The position numbers and the translations under genes were made by a program. From contig NZ_CABEGA010000032.1 in assembly GCF_901521055.1 (NCBI RefSeq), positions 1 through 48,377 on the forward strand: a stretch of 48,377 nt of DNA. The letters are read 5' to 3'. Positions within the stretch are counted from its first letter, which is position 1; the number at the start of each line of letters is the position of its first letter. Below, in pieces: positions 1-8,567 of this stretch. The notes under the pieces are model-generated. The model worked only from the letters and a program-made list of their open reading frames with translations. It had not been told where the DNA came from and searched no databases. Origin of the DNA: Cellulomonas hominis (GTDB taxonomy: Bacteria > Actinomycetota > Actinomycetes > Actinomycetales > Cellulomonadaceae).

Positions 1-125
1 CGCGGGGCGGGCGCGGTCGGGAGTCAGGCAGGTGGTGGCGGCCGACACGGGACCCGAGAACTGTGCGCGAATCTCGTTTTGTTTTATGAATATTGCGGCG
101 ACGACCAAGGTCTCCGCCTAGGCCT
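1..125. other. Non-genomic flank outside the adapter
   Basis: This stretch lies outside a degraded transposon adapter and does not continue the reading frame of the GH2 gene to its right. It contains T-rich text (for example around 78-90) unlike the rest of the window. It most likely comes from adapter or barcode sequence left at a read end. No gene is supported here. Confidence 0.75.
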
Positions 126-158
126 TCGTCGGCGGCGTCAGATGTGTATAAGAGCCGG
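126..158 (+). other. Residual Nextera-type transposon adapter
   Basis: These 33 bases align without gaps to the read-1 Nextera adapter plus mosaic end, with three mismatches. The core AGATGTGTATAAGAG at 140-154 is exact. The GH2 reading frame ends here without a stop codon, as expected at an artificial junction. Confidence 0.93.
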
Positions 159-2710
159 TCCCGCCAGCGGACCCGCAGCGTGCGGGCGGCGCCGGGCAGC
201 AGCGGGCGCGGGTCGCCGTCGAGCACCGCCCAGCCCGGGGCGCCCGCCGGGCGCGCGTCCCGCAGCTCCAGTCCGACGACCGCCGGGCCGCCCCGGTGCG
301 CCACCGTCACGGCCGCGGCGTCCGGCCCGTCCGGCCGCACGGTGACGTCGACCGCGGCCGGCGGGAGGTCGAGCAGCGGCGCGAGGTCGGCGGCGGTGGT
401 GGCGGTGACGACCTCGTGGTCCAGCAGCGCGCCGTCGGGCCCGGTCCAGCGCACCTCCCAGAGCAGCACGGCGCCCGGGGGAAGCGCGGCCGCCGGCACC
501 CGCAGCTCGCCGGCGGGGCGCGGGTGCCGGACGCGACCCTCGACGTCCCAGCTCTGCTCCACGAGCACCGCGCCGTCCGCCGTCCGCAGGCGCGCCACCA
601 CCCGGGACCCGGGCCCCACGCCGCCGTCGGACCACAACCAGACCTCGGCGGCGGCGTGCGCGCGGCCGCCCCACGCGGTGGTGGCGGTCCGGAGGGTCGC
701 GCGGTCCGGCGCGAAGGCCAGGGTCACCGCGTGGAACGCCGGCTTCACGTCACCGAGGTGGTCGACCACGGCGGTGCACCAGGTGGTGGGGTACGACTCG
801 GCGAGCTGCCACGGCAGCACGAGGGAGCAGCGGGGCCAGCGCCGCCGGTCCGCCTCCACCGCGTACGCGAGGCCGGTGGCCTGCAGGTGCTGGCTGGCCC
901 GCCGGTAGCCCTCGACGTCGGTCAGCCGCCCGCCGAAGCAGTCCTGGACCAGGGGGGCGTTGTCCCACCACTCGCCGAGGTGCCGGTGCACCGGGTTGGA
1001 CCGGTCCAGCGGCCACACCTCGCCGGCCGGCACCACGTGGTCGAGCAGCCGGCGGTTCGCCATGCCCTCGACGCCGAACTCGCTGTGCGCCAGGCACGTC
1101 CCGGCGTCCGCGAGCGCGTGCTGACCGGTCAGGCCCTGGTGCTCCCACGGGCCGTGCACGTCGTGCTGGTCGTCGGGGGCCGCGGCGATGACGTCCGCGC
1201 GGTGGTGGAACGCCGGCCCGGTCGGGGAGGTCGGCAGCCACGCGCGGCCCGGGTCGAGGCGGGCGATCTCGTCCCGCAGCGCCGCGAGCGCCGGGGACCG
1301 GTCCTCGTCCAGGGGCACGCCGTCCAGGTCCAGCTCGTTGCCCCCGCCCCACAGCAGCAGGCTCGGGTGGTGGGTGCGCGCCGGGACGACCACGGCGGCC
1401 TCCGCGCGCAGCATCGCGACGAACGCGTCGTCGGTCGCCGGGGCGCTCTGCATGCCGGACGACGACTGCGAGAGCTCCTGCCAGACCAGCAGCCCGGCGC
1501 GGTCGCACGCGTCGTAGAAGTCCTCGGTCTCGACCAGCCCGCCGCCCCACACGCGCAGCAGCACGGCGCCGGAGTCCGCGGCCAGCCCCACGAGGTGCCG
1601 CAGTCGCTCGGGCCGCACCGCGCCGTGCTGGGCGTCGGCGGGCGCCCAGTTCCAGCCGAGCAGCGGCACCCGCGCCCCGTTGACCTCCGCCGTGTACGGG
1701 AGCGCCCCCGCCGGTGCTCCCTCGTTCGGGACCAGACGCGCCGTGCGGAACCCGGCGGTCCCCCGCCACGCCTCCCGGCCGGCCGGCGTCCGGACGTGCA
1801 CCGTGTAGGTGGTGGGCACCCCGAGGCGCCGCGGCCACCAGAGCGCCGGCCGCGGCACCCGGACCTCCCCCGCGACCGCCCGCCGGTCGCCGCCGCCGGG
1901 CAGGGCCACCCGGCCGGTCGCCACCACGGCGCCGGCGGCGTCCCGGACCTCGACGTCCAGCACTGCCGGGCCGTCGCCCGCCACCTCCGCCGTGCCCGTC
2001 AGCCGGACGACGCCGTCCTCCCCGTCGAGGTCCGCGCGGACGGCCAGCTCCGCCAGGTGCACCCGGTCGACCACCACGCGCGCCGACCGCCACAGCCCCT
2101 GGTGCGGGAACCGCGGGCAGAAGTCCCAGCCCTCGTTCATGCGCGGCCGGTGCACCCGGACCCGCTCCGTCCGGCCGACCTGCGGCTCGTTCGGCGGGAC
2201 CGGGTCGACCACGACGGCCAGCCGGTGCGGACCGGGCGACGCCGCCGCGGCGGGCACCTCGGCCCGCAGCCGGTGGTAGAGGCCGTCGACCCGCCCGATC
2301 GGCGCACCGTCCCAGAACAGCGTCCCGGACGGGTCCACGCCGTCCAGCTCGACGACCACCCGCTGCCCCGGGCCGCGCTCCGGGAGGTGCACGGTGCGGC
2401 GGAGCACCCAGGACCGCGCGCCGGTCCACTCGGCGGCGCGGCTGCTACGGCCCCGGTACGGGTCGGGCAGCTCCCCCGCGCGCGCCAGGTCCGTCACCAC
2501 GGACCCCGGGACGGTCGCGCGCCACCAGCCCGGCGTCGCGGCGGCCGCTCGGGCGGCGTCCGCGGCGTTGTTCAGCGCCCGGACCCCGCTGTCGACGTGC
2601 CACTGCCACGTGTCGCCCAGTGCCTCCCGCAGCAGCCACCCGGCACCGTCGAGGTCCACGACCCGCGCGGGCGCGTCGTCCGAGGTCAGGGGATCTGGCA
2701 TCGATGCCAT
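159..2710 (-). CDS. GH2 beta-mannosidase-like glycoside hydrolase, C-terminus cut by contig end
   Basis: This gene encodes a family GH2 exo-glycosidase, most like beta-mannosidases that remove terminal beta-linked mannose from glycans. About 850 codons are present, close to full family length, and the frame is still open where it meets the adapter. The N-terminal part carries jelly-roll features of GH2 (RMNEGWDFCPRFPHQGLW, near residue 200). The acid/base Glu is in WGGGNEL (E459 counted from 2710) and the nucleophile Glu in HSEFGVEG (E544). No signal peptide is seen, so it probably acts in the cytoplasm. The start is ATG 2710 or the in-frame ATG 2701, and both lie inside an operator-like palindrome. 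Beta-glucuronidase or galactosidase activity is less likely. Confidence 0.85.
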
Positions 2711-2711
2711 A
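2694..2711. promoter_or_regulatory. LacI-type operator overlapping the GH2 start
   Basis: TCTGGCATCGATGCCATA is an 18-bp dyad whose central 14 bases are a perfect palindrome fitting the LacI-family pattern TGnnAnCGnTnnCA. It matches the sites at 10998 and 21684 in the same register. It covers both candidate GH2 start codons, so bound regulator would block initiation directly. Confidence 0.65.
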
Positions 2712-2784
2712 TGAGAACGAAACCACATCGTCCGGGTGCGCGGCAACGCCGCTGGCCCGTCCAACCCCCGAGCCCCAGCCCCCA

Positions 2785-2839
2785 GAGTGGAGCGTTTCGC
2801 CGGACACGCCGACGGCGTGTCCGGCCGAACGCTCCACTC
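2785..2839. terminator. Large stem-loop downstream of the phosphorylase operon
   Basis: Two 27-base arms, with two mismatches, flank a single central base at 2812. The structure lies 34 bp beyond the stop of the leftward GH13 gene and before GH2. It is probably a transcription terminator, which would separate the kinase-aldolase-racemase-phosphorylase operon from GH2. A dispersed palindromic repeat is an alternative. Confidence 0.6.
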
Positions 2840-2873
2840 GACAGCCGGGGGCCCACCCGGGGGGCTGGGCGGG

Positions 2874-4406
2874 TCAGGCGCGCGAGGGGTGCGCGTGCTG
2901 GTCCGCGAGCGCCGCCAGGTCCGCGACCGACGCGTACCGCTGGTCGCCCTCGACGCCGCCCGTCACCTCGATCGCGAACCCCTGCGCACCGGGCGTGAGG
3001 TCCACGGTCAGCACCGCCGCCGCACCGGCCGCGTCGTGCCACGCGAGCTGGAGCCGTCCCGCGGCGGGCTCGGTCGCGGTGAACTCGCCGCGGAAGGCCG
3101 GGTGGTCGGTGCGCAGCCCCACGAGCCCCAGCTGCGCCCGCGTCACCTCCCCGGTCAGCGCGGGCGCGAGCTCCTCGGGCGTGTAGTGGTGCCGGTTGAC
3201 GTCCCGGCCCTGCCCGGAGCGGGCGAACCGGGCCATGTCGTTCGTCCCGGCGAGCAGGCCGACGTAGTAGATCTGCGGCCGGCCGGGCACGAAGAGCTGC
3301 ACGCACCGGGCGAGCAGGTACGCCGTCGGGTCCTCGCCGAGCACGGAGTAGAACGTCGAGCCGATCTGGTGCGGGAGCGCGGCCCAGGCGACCTTCGCCG
3401 ACGCCAGCGCCGACTCCCCGCCGGTGCGGCGCTCCGCCTCGGCGAACACGGCGGCCATGTCCTCCGAGGTCAGCAGGCCGGGCCGGTCGCCGGACGGTCC
3501 CGCGTCGATCACCCCGATGCCGTCGTGGGTGTCCAGGACCGTGATCGCGTTCGTCGGCCGGATGCCGAGCCAGTTCCGCAGCCGCGCCGACTCGCCCGTC
3601 GCCAGCCCGTGCAGCAGCAGGGGCGGCAGGGCGAAGTCGTAGACCAGGTCGACCAGCGGGGCGATCGCGGCCTGCTGCGTGTGGTGCGCGTGCACCTCGA
3701 CCAGCACCTGCAGGCCCTCCTCGTGGGCGAGCGCCGTGATCCGCTCGACGAACTCCAGGGTGTGGGGGGTCATGAACGAGTCGGTGCCGGGCGTCTTGAC
3801 GGCGTAGCCCACCGCGTCGAGCCGGACCGTCGACACCCCGCCCTCCCGGAGCGTGCGCAGGGTCCGGCGCAGGTACGCGACGGCGGCGGGGTGGTGCACG
3901 TCGAGGTCGACCTGCGTCGGCATGAACGTGGTCCACACCAGCCGCCGCGTGCCGTCGGCCTGCTGGTACGGCGTGAACGGCAGGCCGGTGCGCGGCCGGT
4001 AGAACGCGGTGATGTCCGACTCGCGCCCGCCGTCCGGGAACACCGTGTCGAACGTGAGGAACATGCCGTCGGACGGGGACGCGGCGCCCCGGGCCAGCCA
4101 GTCCGCGAACTCCGCCGACGACGCCGAGACGTGGTTGACGATGAGGTCCGCGGTGACGTGCACGCCGTCGGCGGCGAGCGCCCGGACGTCGTCCCAGGTC
4201 CCCAGCCGCGGGTCGACGGTGCCGTGGTCCACCGGGTCGAAGCCGGCGTCGTCGCCGTCGAAGGGCACGAAGAACGGCAGCAGGTGCACGCCGCTGAACA
4301 CCGAGAGCGGGCCGTCCCGGAGCAGCGCCCGCACACCGGCGAGGTCGCCGCCGAGCCGCTCGGTGTAGGCGAGCAGGTGCACCCCGTGGTCGTCGTGGTC
4401 GGTCAC
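2874..4406 (-). CDS. Sucrose-phosphorylase-type GH13 subfamily 18 enzyme
   Basis: This is a 510-residue retaining glucoside phosphorylase that should convert an alpha-glucoside plus phosphate to glucose 1-phosphate. The family includes sucrose, sucrose-6'-phosphate, glucosylglycerol and glucosylglycerate phosphorylases. HLLPFFVPFDGDDAGFDPVD at 41-60 is a subfamily hallmark. The catalytic set is D197 (VRLDAVGY), E237 (VLVEVHAH) and D295 (DTHDGIG), spaced as in sucrose phosphorylase. The GTG start at 4406 has a GAGAGGA ribosome site and lies 10 nt after the racemase stop. Its place in an operon with a kinase and an aldolase suggests that the other product is phosphorylated and cleaved. The acceptor specificity cannot be read here. 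Confidence 0.85.
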   Translation of the reverse strand: MTDHDDHGVHLLAYTERLGGDLAGVRALLRDGPLSVFSGVHLLPFFVPFDGDDAGFDPVDHGTVDPRLGTWDDVRALAADGVHVTADLIVNHVSASSAEFADWLARGAASPSDGMFLTFDTVFPDGGRESDITAFYRPRTGLPFTPYQQADGTRRLVWTTFMPTQVDLDVHHPAAVAYLRRTLRTLREGGVSTVRLDAVGYAVKTPGTDSFMTPHTLEFVERITALAHEEGLQVLVEVHAHHTQQAAIAPLVDLVYDFALPPLLLHGLATGESARLRNWLGIRPTNAITVLDTHDGIGVIDAGPSGDRPGLLTSEDMAAVFAEAERRTGGESALASAKVAWAALPHQIGSTFYSVLGEDPTAYLLARCVQLFVPGRPQIYYVGLLAGTNDMARFARSGQGRDVNRHHYTPEELAPALTGEVTRAQLGLVGLRTDHPAFRGEFTATEPAAGRLQLAWHDAAGAAAVLTVDLTPGAQGFAIEVTGGVEGDQRYASVADLAALADQHAHPSRA

Positions 4407-4416
4407 GCTCGTCCTC

Positions 4417-5175
4417 TCATCGCGCACCGGCGGCACCGCCGGCGGTCGTCCCCAGGGCCTGCACCAGCGCCGCGACCCCGCCCGCAGGCGACGTGAGCAC
4501 CGGCACGTCCACCTCGGCCAGGGCGGCTGCCCCGGCCATCGACGCCTGCGCCAGCACCACGACGTCCGCGTCCGCGGCGGCCTCCGCGACCGCCGCCGCC
4601 ACCAGCCGGTCCGCGCGCTCCCCGTCGCCGGCGTCCCGCGCCGCCGCCGCACCCTCGACCACGCGGGCGACGACCTCGACGGCCTCCGCGGCGTCCGCGT
4701 CCGCGGCGGCCCGCTCGACGAGCCGCCCGGTCGGCCCGAGCGTCGACCCGAGCGTGGCGAGCACCGCGACCCGCCCGTGCGCGCCGGGCAGCGCCGCCCG
4801 GGTCACCGCCTCGCGGGCCATCGCCGCGTCGACGCGCAGCACCGGCACGTCGACCGCGGCGGCGGCGCGGTCGGCCGCCTCGCCGATCGAGGAGCACGTC
4901 ACCAGCACGGCGGAGGCGCCCGCGTCCGCGAGGTGCCGCACGTGCGCGAGCACGGCCGCCTCGACCTCCGCGGTGACGCCCGAGGCGATCGCCGTGGCCA
5001 GCAGCCAGCCGTCCACGACGTGCAGGCGCCGGAGCCCGGGGGCGGCCGCGTCGACGTCGGCGTCGAACCGCGCCGCGAGGGCGGGGACGGTGTGCAGCAG
5101 CCCGACGGTCCCGGCTGCGCCAGGGGCGGCACCCGGAGCGGCAGCGGCACCCGGCGCCGCAGCGGGGCCGGTCAC
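4417..5175 (-). CDS. Asp/Glu/hydantoin racemase family protein
   Basis: This 252-residue protein belongs to the aspartate/glutamate racemase superfamily. The first catalytic Cys is visible in VTCSSIGE (C94). The second canonical Cys position reads LAQASM, so a two-Cys racemisation mechanism is doubtful. The start GTG overlaps the aldolase stop by four bases (GTGA), and the first 20 residues are an Ala/Gly/Pro-rich tract. It sits between an aldolase and a glucoside phosphorylase in a sugar operon, far from any amino acid gene. A role as an isomerase or epimerase of a sugar acid is therefore plausible but unproven. Confidence 0.75.
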   Translation of the reverse strand: MTGPAAAPGAAAAPGAAPGAAGTVGLLHTVPALAARFDADVDAAAPGLRRLHVVDGWLLATAIASGVTAEVEAAVLAHVRHLADAGASAVLVTCSSIGEAADRAAAAVDVPVLRVDAAMAREAVTRAALPGAHGRVAVLATLGSTLGPTGRLVERAAADADAAEAVEVVARVVEGAAAARDAGDGERADRLVAAAVAEAAADADVVVLAQASMAGAAALAEVDVPVLTSPAGGVAALVQALGTTAGGAAGAR

Positions 5176-6068
5176 GCCGCGGTCCACGGCCGGGCCTCGG
5201 CGTCCACCAGGTCCACGAGCCGCTGCAGCCGCGGCACGGACACCTCCGCGAGCGCGGCCGGCACGTCCGGGCGGCCGACCACGTCGCTCCACAGCGCCCG
5301 CCCGGCCAGGAACCCGCTGGCCCCGCCGCGGCAGGCGGCCCGCACCGCGCCGGCGAAGTCGTTCCGGTCGACGCCCTGGGAGAGCACGACCCACGGCCCG
5401 GTGATCGACTCGCCGAGCGTCGCGCACGCCCGCTCGAGGTCGGCGGCGGCGGCCCGCCCGCCCAGGGGCACCTGCACCTTGTAGAGGCTGGGCCCGAGGG
5501 GCGACAGCTCGCGCGCCGCCTCGGCGATCGCGGCCTCGTCGTCCCAGGTGCCCGCGGCGACCTCCTCGGGCGTCGCCCGGACGACCGGCTCCAGCACGGA
5601 CAGCACCCCGCGCTGCGCGGCGACCTCGATGAACCGCCGCGCGAGCTCGACCCGCTGCTCGCGGCGGGCGTCACGTCGCCAGATGACCAGGAGCTTGATC
5701 GCGACGGCCCCGTGCAGGTCGGCGTCGGGGGCGACGACGACCTGGTCGAGCCCCGTCTCCTCGACCGGCCCGCCCGCCTCCTGCTCCAGGGCGTCCGCGG
5801 CGAGGATCAGCCCGCACGAGGGGGGCAGCAGCGGGGCCGCCTGCTCGACGCCGTACTCGCGGTCGATGAGGAACCCGGACGCCAGCGGGCCGAGCGCGCG
5901 GGCGACGTCGAGCTTGAACGCGACCATCGTGGCGTCGTCCACCCGGCCGGCGCCGGCCTGGTCGAACATGGTCCGCAGGCTCTCGCGCTGGTCCATCGCC
6001 ACCATCGCGAGGGTGCCGGACGGTCGGGCGATCGCGTCGAGCGTCGGTGTGCTGGTCTGCTGGGTCAC
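5172..6068 (-). CDS. Class I aldolase of the LacD/YihT type
   Basis: This 298-residue protein closely resembles E. coli YihT, the 6-deoxy-6-sulfofructose-1-phosphate aldolase, and more distantly tagatose-1,6-bisphosphate aldolases. Shared segments include RPSGTLAMVAMDQRESLR near residue 15, KLLVIWRRD near 125, VLEPVVR near 158, LYKVQVPLGG near 195 and GASGFLAGRALW near 255. K197 in LYKVQ aligns with the Schiff-base lysine. It should cleave a ketose phosphate to dihydroxyacetone phosphate plus an aldehyde. The GTG start overlaps the kinase stop by four bases. No sulfoquinovosidase or sulfolactaldehyde enzyme is near, so the substrate need not be a sulfosugar. Confidence 0.82.
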   Translation of the reverse strand: MTQQTSTPTLDAIARPSGTLAMVAMDQRESLRTMFDQAGAGRVDDATMVAFKLDVARALGPLASGFLIDREYGVEQAAPLLPPSCGLILAADALEQEAGGPVEETGLDQVVVAPDADLHGAVAIKLLVIWRRDARREQRVELARRFIEVAAQRGVLSVLEPVVRATPEEVAAGTWDDEAAIAEAARELSPLGPSLYKVQVPLGGRAAAADLERACATLGESITGPWVVLSQGVDRNDFAGAVRAACRGGASGFLAGRALWSDVVGRPDVPAALAEVSVPRLQRLVDLVDAEARPWTAA

Positions 6069-7663
6069 GGCTGGGCCTCCTGGCGGTCGGGGTCGGGGGT
6101 GGCACCGGCGGCACCGGCGAGCGCGGCGCGCACGAACCGGTCGAGCGCCGCGTCGGCGTCGGGTCGGGTGCGCGGGAACGGGCTGCCGTCGGGCAGGCCG
6201 GGCAGCGCGGGGAGCACGGGCGGCTCGCCGGCGCCGAGCCGTCCGGCGTCGAGGCCCGCCCCGAGCAGCCCCGCGCGGTGCAGGCCCAGCAGCGCGGCGC
6301 CCGCGGCCACCGGCTCGGCGCAGTCGACGAGCCGCAGCGGCACGGGGCTGACGGCGGCCTTGGCCCGCATCCACGGGGTGTTGCGGGAGGCGGGTCCGCC
6401 GAGCACGACGAGGTGCCGGGGCCGCAGGTGGCCGCCGGCGAGGCGGAGCTGGGCGTCGAGCATCCAGCGGGCGTGCAGCGCGAGGCCGTCGACCATGGCG
6501 GCGGCGAGCTCGGCCGGGCCGTGCCCGTCGCGGTGCAGCACGGCGACGCGGGCGGCCGGGTCGGGGTCCGGGGTCTGCCGCCCGGAGACGTACGGCAGCA
6601 CCACCACGTCCCGCGGGTGCGTGTCCGGCGGCAGGGCGGCGACCGCGGCGAACAGGTCGTCAGCCGTGCGGCCCGGGGCCTCGTGCTCCAGCCACCACCG
6701 GACCATCGCGCCTGCGCTGGAGGATCCGGCGAGCAGGGCCGGCCGGCCGGTGACGGTGCGGACCAGGCTCATCCCGGCGGCCGCGACGTCCACGCGGACC
6801 GGGTCGCCGGCGAGCACCGTGTACAGCGCCTCGGCCGTGCCGATCGAGTCGGCCACGTCACCGGGTGCCCGGACCCCGGCGGCCCAGGCGCCGACGGCGT
6901 GGTCGTGCCCGGCGACCGTGACGGGCGTGCCGAGCCGGACGCCGGCGGCGGCCCACGCGGCGTGCCGCACCGCGCCCGCCGGGGCGTCGGGCGCCGCCAC
7001 GCGGGGCAGGTGCTCGGGGGTCAGGCCGACCTCGGCCAGGAGGCGCGCGTCGAAGGACCCGGGCAGGGGCTCGCCCGCGGCGGGCAGGGCGTACGCCATC
7101 GTCCGGCCGGCGAGCGTGTGGTCGGTGACCAGGGCCCCGGTCATCCCGAGGCACACCAGGTCGGCGACGCCCGACCAGCGGGTCATCGCGGCGCGGACGC
7201 CGGGCTCGTGCGCGGCGAGCCACGCGAGGGTCGCGAGCGGGACCTTGGCGCTCGGCCGCACGCCGGTCGCCTCGAACAGGGCGCGGGCACCCAGCCGGTC
7301 CGCGAGCGCCGCCGCCTCGGACGCCGCCCGGTGCCCGTCCCAGCGGAGCCACGGGCCCAGCGCGCGGCCGTCGCGGTCGAGCGGCACGCCGGTCTCGGCC
7401 ATCGACGCGATGCCCACCGCGTCGGGGGCGCGCCGGGGGCGGCCGCGGGTGGGGCCGAGGCGCCGGGTCCCCTGCGCGAGCGCCCGGACGGTGAGCTCCC
7501 GGAGGGTGCGGTCGAGCGCCGCGGGCTCCGGCGTCGGGGCGGCGGCCACGGCGAGGAGGTCGACGGCCGGTCCGTCGCCGGGGTCCGCGGGCACCGCGAC
7601 GAGCGCGACCTTGGTGTTGGTGGTCCCGACGTCGATGCCGAGTCCCAGCCGTGGGGCACTCAC
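6065..7663 (-). CDS. FGGY-family carbohydrate kinase
   Basis: This 532-residue kinase is of the xylulokinase/gluconokinase superfamily. The N-terminal phosphate-binding loop is GLGIDVGTTNTKVAL, the substrate region includes GHDHAVGAWAAG, and the C-terminal ATP domain includes HLVVLGGPASRNTPWMRAK. It is the first gene of a tightly packed leftward operon and probably phosphorylates the ketose that the next gene, an aldolase, cleaves. The GTG start at 7663 fits a leaderless transcript, because a CACACT -10 box ends six bases upstream. A TTG at 7699 is a less likely start. The exact sugar is unknown. Confidence 0.85.
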   Translation of the reverse strand: MSAPRLGLGIDVGTTNTKVALVAVPADPGDGPAVDLLAVAAAPTPEPAALDRTLRELTVRALAQGTRRLGPTRGRPRRAPDAVGIASMAETGVPLDRDGRALGPWLRWDGHRAASEAAALADRLGARALFEATGVRPSAKVPLATLAWLAAHEPGVRAAMTRWSGVADLVCLGMTGALVTDHTLAGRTMAYALPAAGEPLPGSFDARLLAEVGLTPEHLPRVAAPDAPAGAVRHAAWAAAGVRLGTPVTVAGHDHAVGAWAAGVRAPGDVADSIGTAEALYTVLAGDPVRVDVAAAGMSLVRTVTGRPALLAGSSSAGAMVRWWLEHEAPGRTADDLFAAVAALPPDTHPRDVVVLPYVSGRQTPDPDPAARVAVLHRDGHGPAELAAAMVDGLALHARWMLDAQLRLAGGHLRPRHLVVLGGPASRNTPWMRAKAAVSPVPLRLVDCAEPVAAGAALLGLHRAGLLGAGLDAGRLGAGEPPVLPALPGLPDGSPFPRTRPDADAALDRFVRAALAGAAGATPDPDRQEAQP

Positions 7664-7669
7664 GGCGCC

Positions 7670-7741
7670 AGTGTGTGCGAGATCGAACAGATCGGTCAAC
7701 CGTGTCCGTCGATTGACAACCCCGGTGCGCCGCCGTTGGAT
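7670..7741. promoter_or_regulatory. Divergent promoter pair for the kinase and DeoR operons
   Basis: Rightward: TTGACA at 7713-7718, a 17-bp spacer and TTGGAT at 7736-7741, which place the start of transcription at the GTG of the DeoR gene. Leftward: TTGACC (complement of 7694-7699), an 18-bp spacer and CACACT (complement of 7670-7675), which place the start at the kinase GTG. A direct repeat AGATCG at 7680 and 7689 (9-bp period) and inverted GTCAA/TTGAC arms lie between the -10 boxes and could be the DeoR operator. Confidence 0.65.
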
Positions 7742-7748
7742 GACCTCC

Positions 7749-8567
7749 GTGCGCTACTCCGCCGCTCCCCGCCGACGCGACGAGCTCCTGCGCCGCCTGG
7801 AGGAGTCCGGCTACGTCTCCTCCAGCACCGCGGCAGCCGAGCTCGGCGTGTCCGAGATGACGATCCGGCGGGACCTCGGGCAGCTCGCCGCCGAGGGGCG
7901 GGTCCGCCGCGTGGTCGGCGGCGCGAGCCTGCTGGACGGCAGCGCGGCACCGCCGTTCGAGCTCCGGCGCACCGAGGCCACCCGGGAGAAGGACGCCATC
8001 GCGCGCGCCGCCCTCCCGCTGCTCGCCGACGCCGGCGTGGTCGCGCTCGACGCCGGCACGACGGTCGCCGCGCTCGCCCGCCGGCTGCCCGAGGGGCTGA
8101 CCGTCGTCACCCACTCCGTGCCCGTCATCACCACGTGCACCGGCCGCGACGACCTGGAGGTGGTCGCGCTCGGCGGCACCTACCACCGCGCCACCCGCTC
8201 GTTCGCGGGGCCGAGCACCCGGGCGGGCCTCGCGGACCTGGCCGTCGACGTCGCCGTGCTGTCCGCCACCGCCGCCGGGGCCGCCGGGGTGTTCTCCGCC
8301 GACCAGTGGGACGCCGACACCAAGCGCGCGATGGCGGCCATCGCCGACCGCGTGGTCCTGCTGCTCGACCACCGCAAGCTCGACGCCCGCGCCCCGATGC
8401 GGGTGCTCGGGCTGGAGCAGGCGCACGCCGTCGTCGTCGACGACCAGGTCACCGACGCGCAGCTCGCCGTGCTGCGCGAGCGGTGCGAGCGGGTGGTGGT
8501 CGCCGACACCGGCGCCGCGCCCGCGCAGGTCCGGCCGGCCGAGGCCCTGGCGGGCCGGGCCACGTGA
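7749..8567 (+). CDS. DeoR-family transcriptional regulator
   Basis: This regulator is about 272 residues long. An N-terminal winged helix (helix-turn-helix near residues 20-45, ELGVSEMTIRRDLGQLAAEG) is followed by a DeoR C-terminal sensor domain (LDAGTTVAALARRL near 95) that normally binds a sugar phosphate. It heads the rightward operon and faces the kinase operon, so it most likely represses both and is released by a pathway intermediate. The promoter puts the transcription start at GTG 7749, which argues for a leaderless message. ATG 7740 lies within the -10 box and is less likely. Confidence 0.88.
   Translation: MRYSAAPRRRDELLRRLEESGYVSSSTAAAELGVSEMTIRRDLGQLAAEGRVRRVVGGASLLDGSAAPPFELRRTEATREKDAIARAALPLLADAGVVALDAGTTVAALARRLPEGLTVVTHSVPVITTCTGRDDLEVVALGGTYHRATRSFAGPSTRAGLADLAVDVAVLSATAAGAAGVFSADQWDADTKRAMAAIADRVVLLLDHRKLDARAPMRVLGLEQAHAVVVDDQVTDAQLAVLRERCERVVVADTGAAPAQVRPAEALAGRAT

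Noticed and set aside
296..2998. Very long open frames antisense to real genes, here and for example at 10583-13930 and 41263-43461
   Set aside because: They are Arg/Gly/Ala/Pro-rich, match no family and lie opposite genes with clear catalytic motifs. They arise from extreme GC content.
5172..7663. A complete sulfoquinovose pathway
   Set aside because: Only the aldolase resembles that pathway. The sulfoquinovosidase, the isomerase and a PfkB-type kinase are missing.
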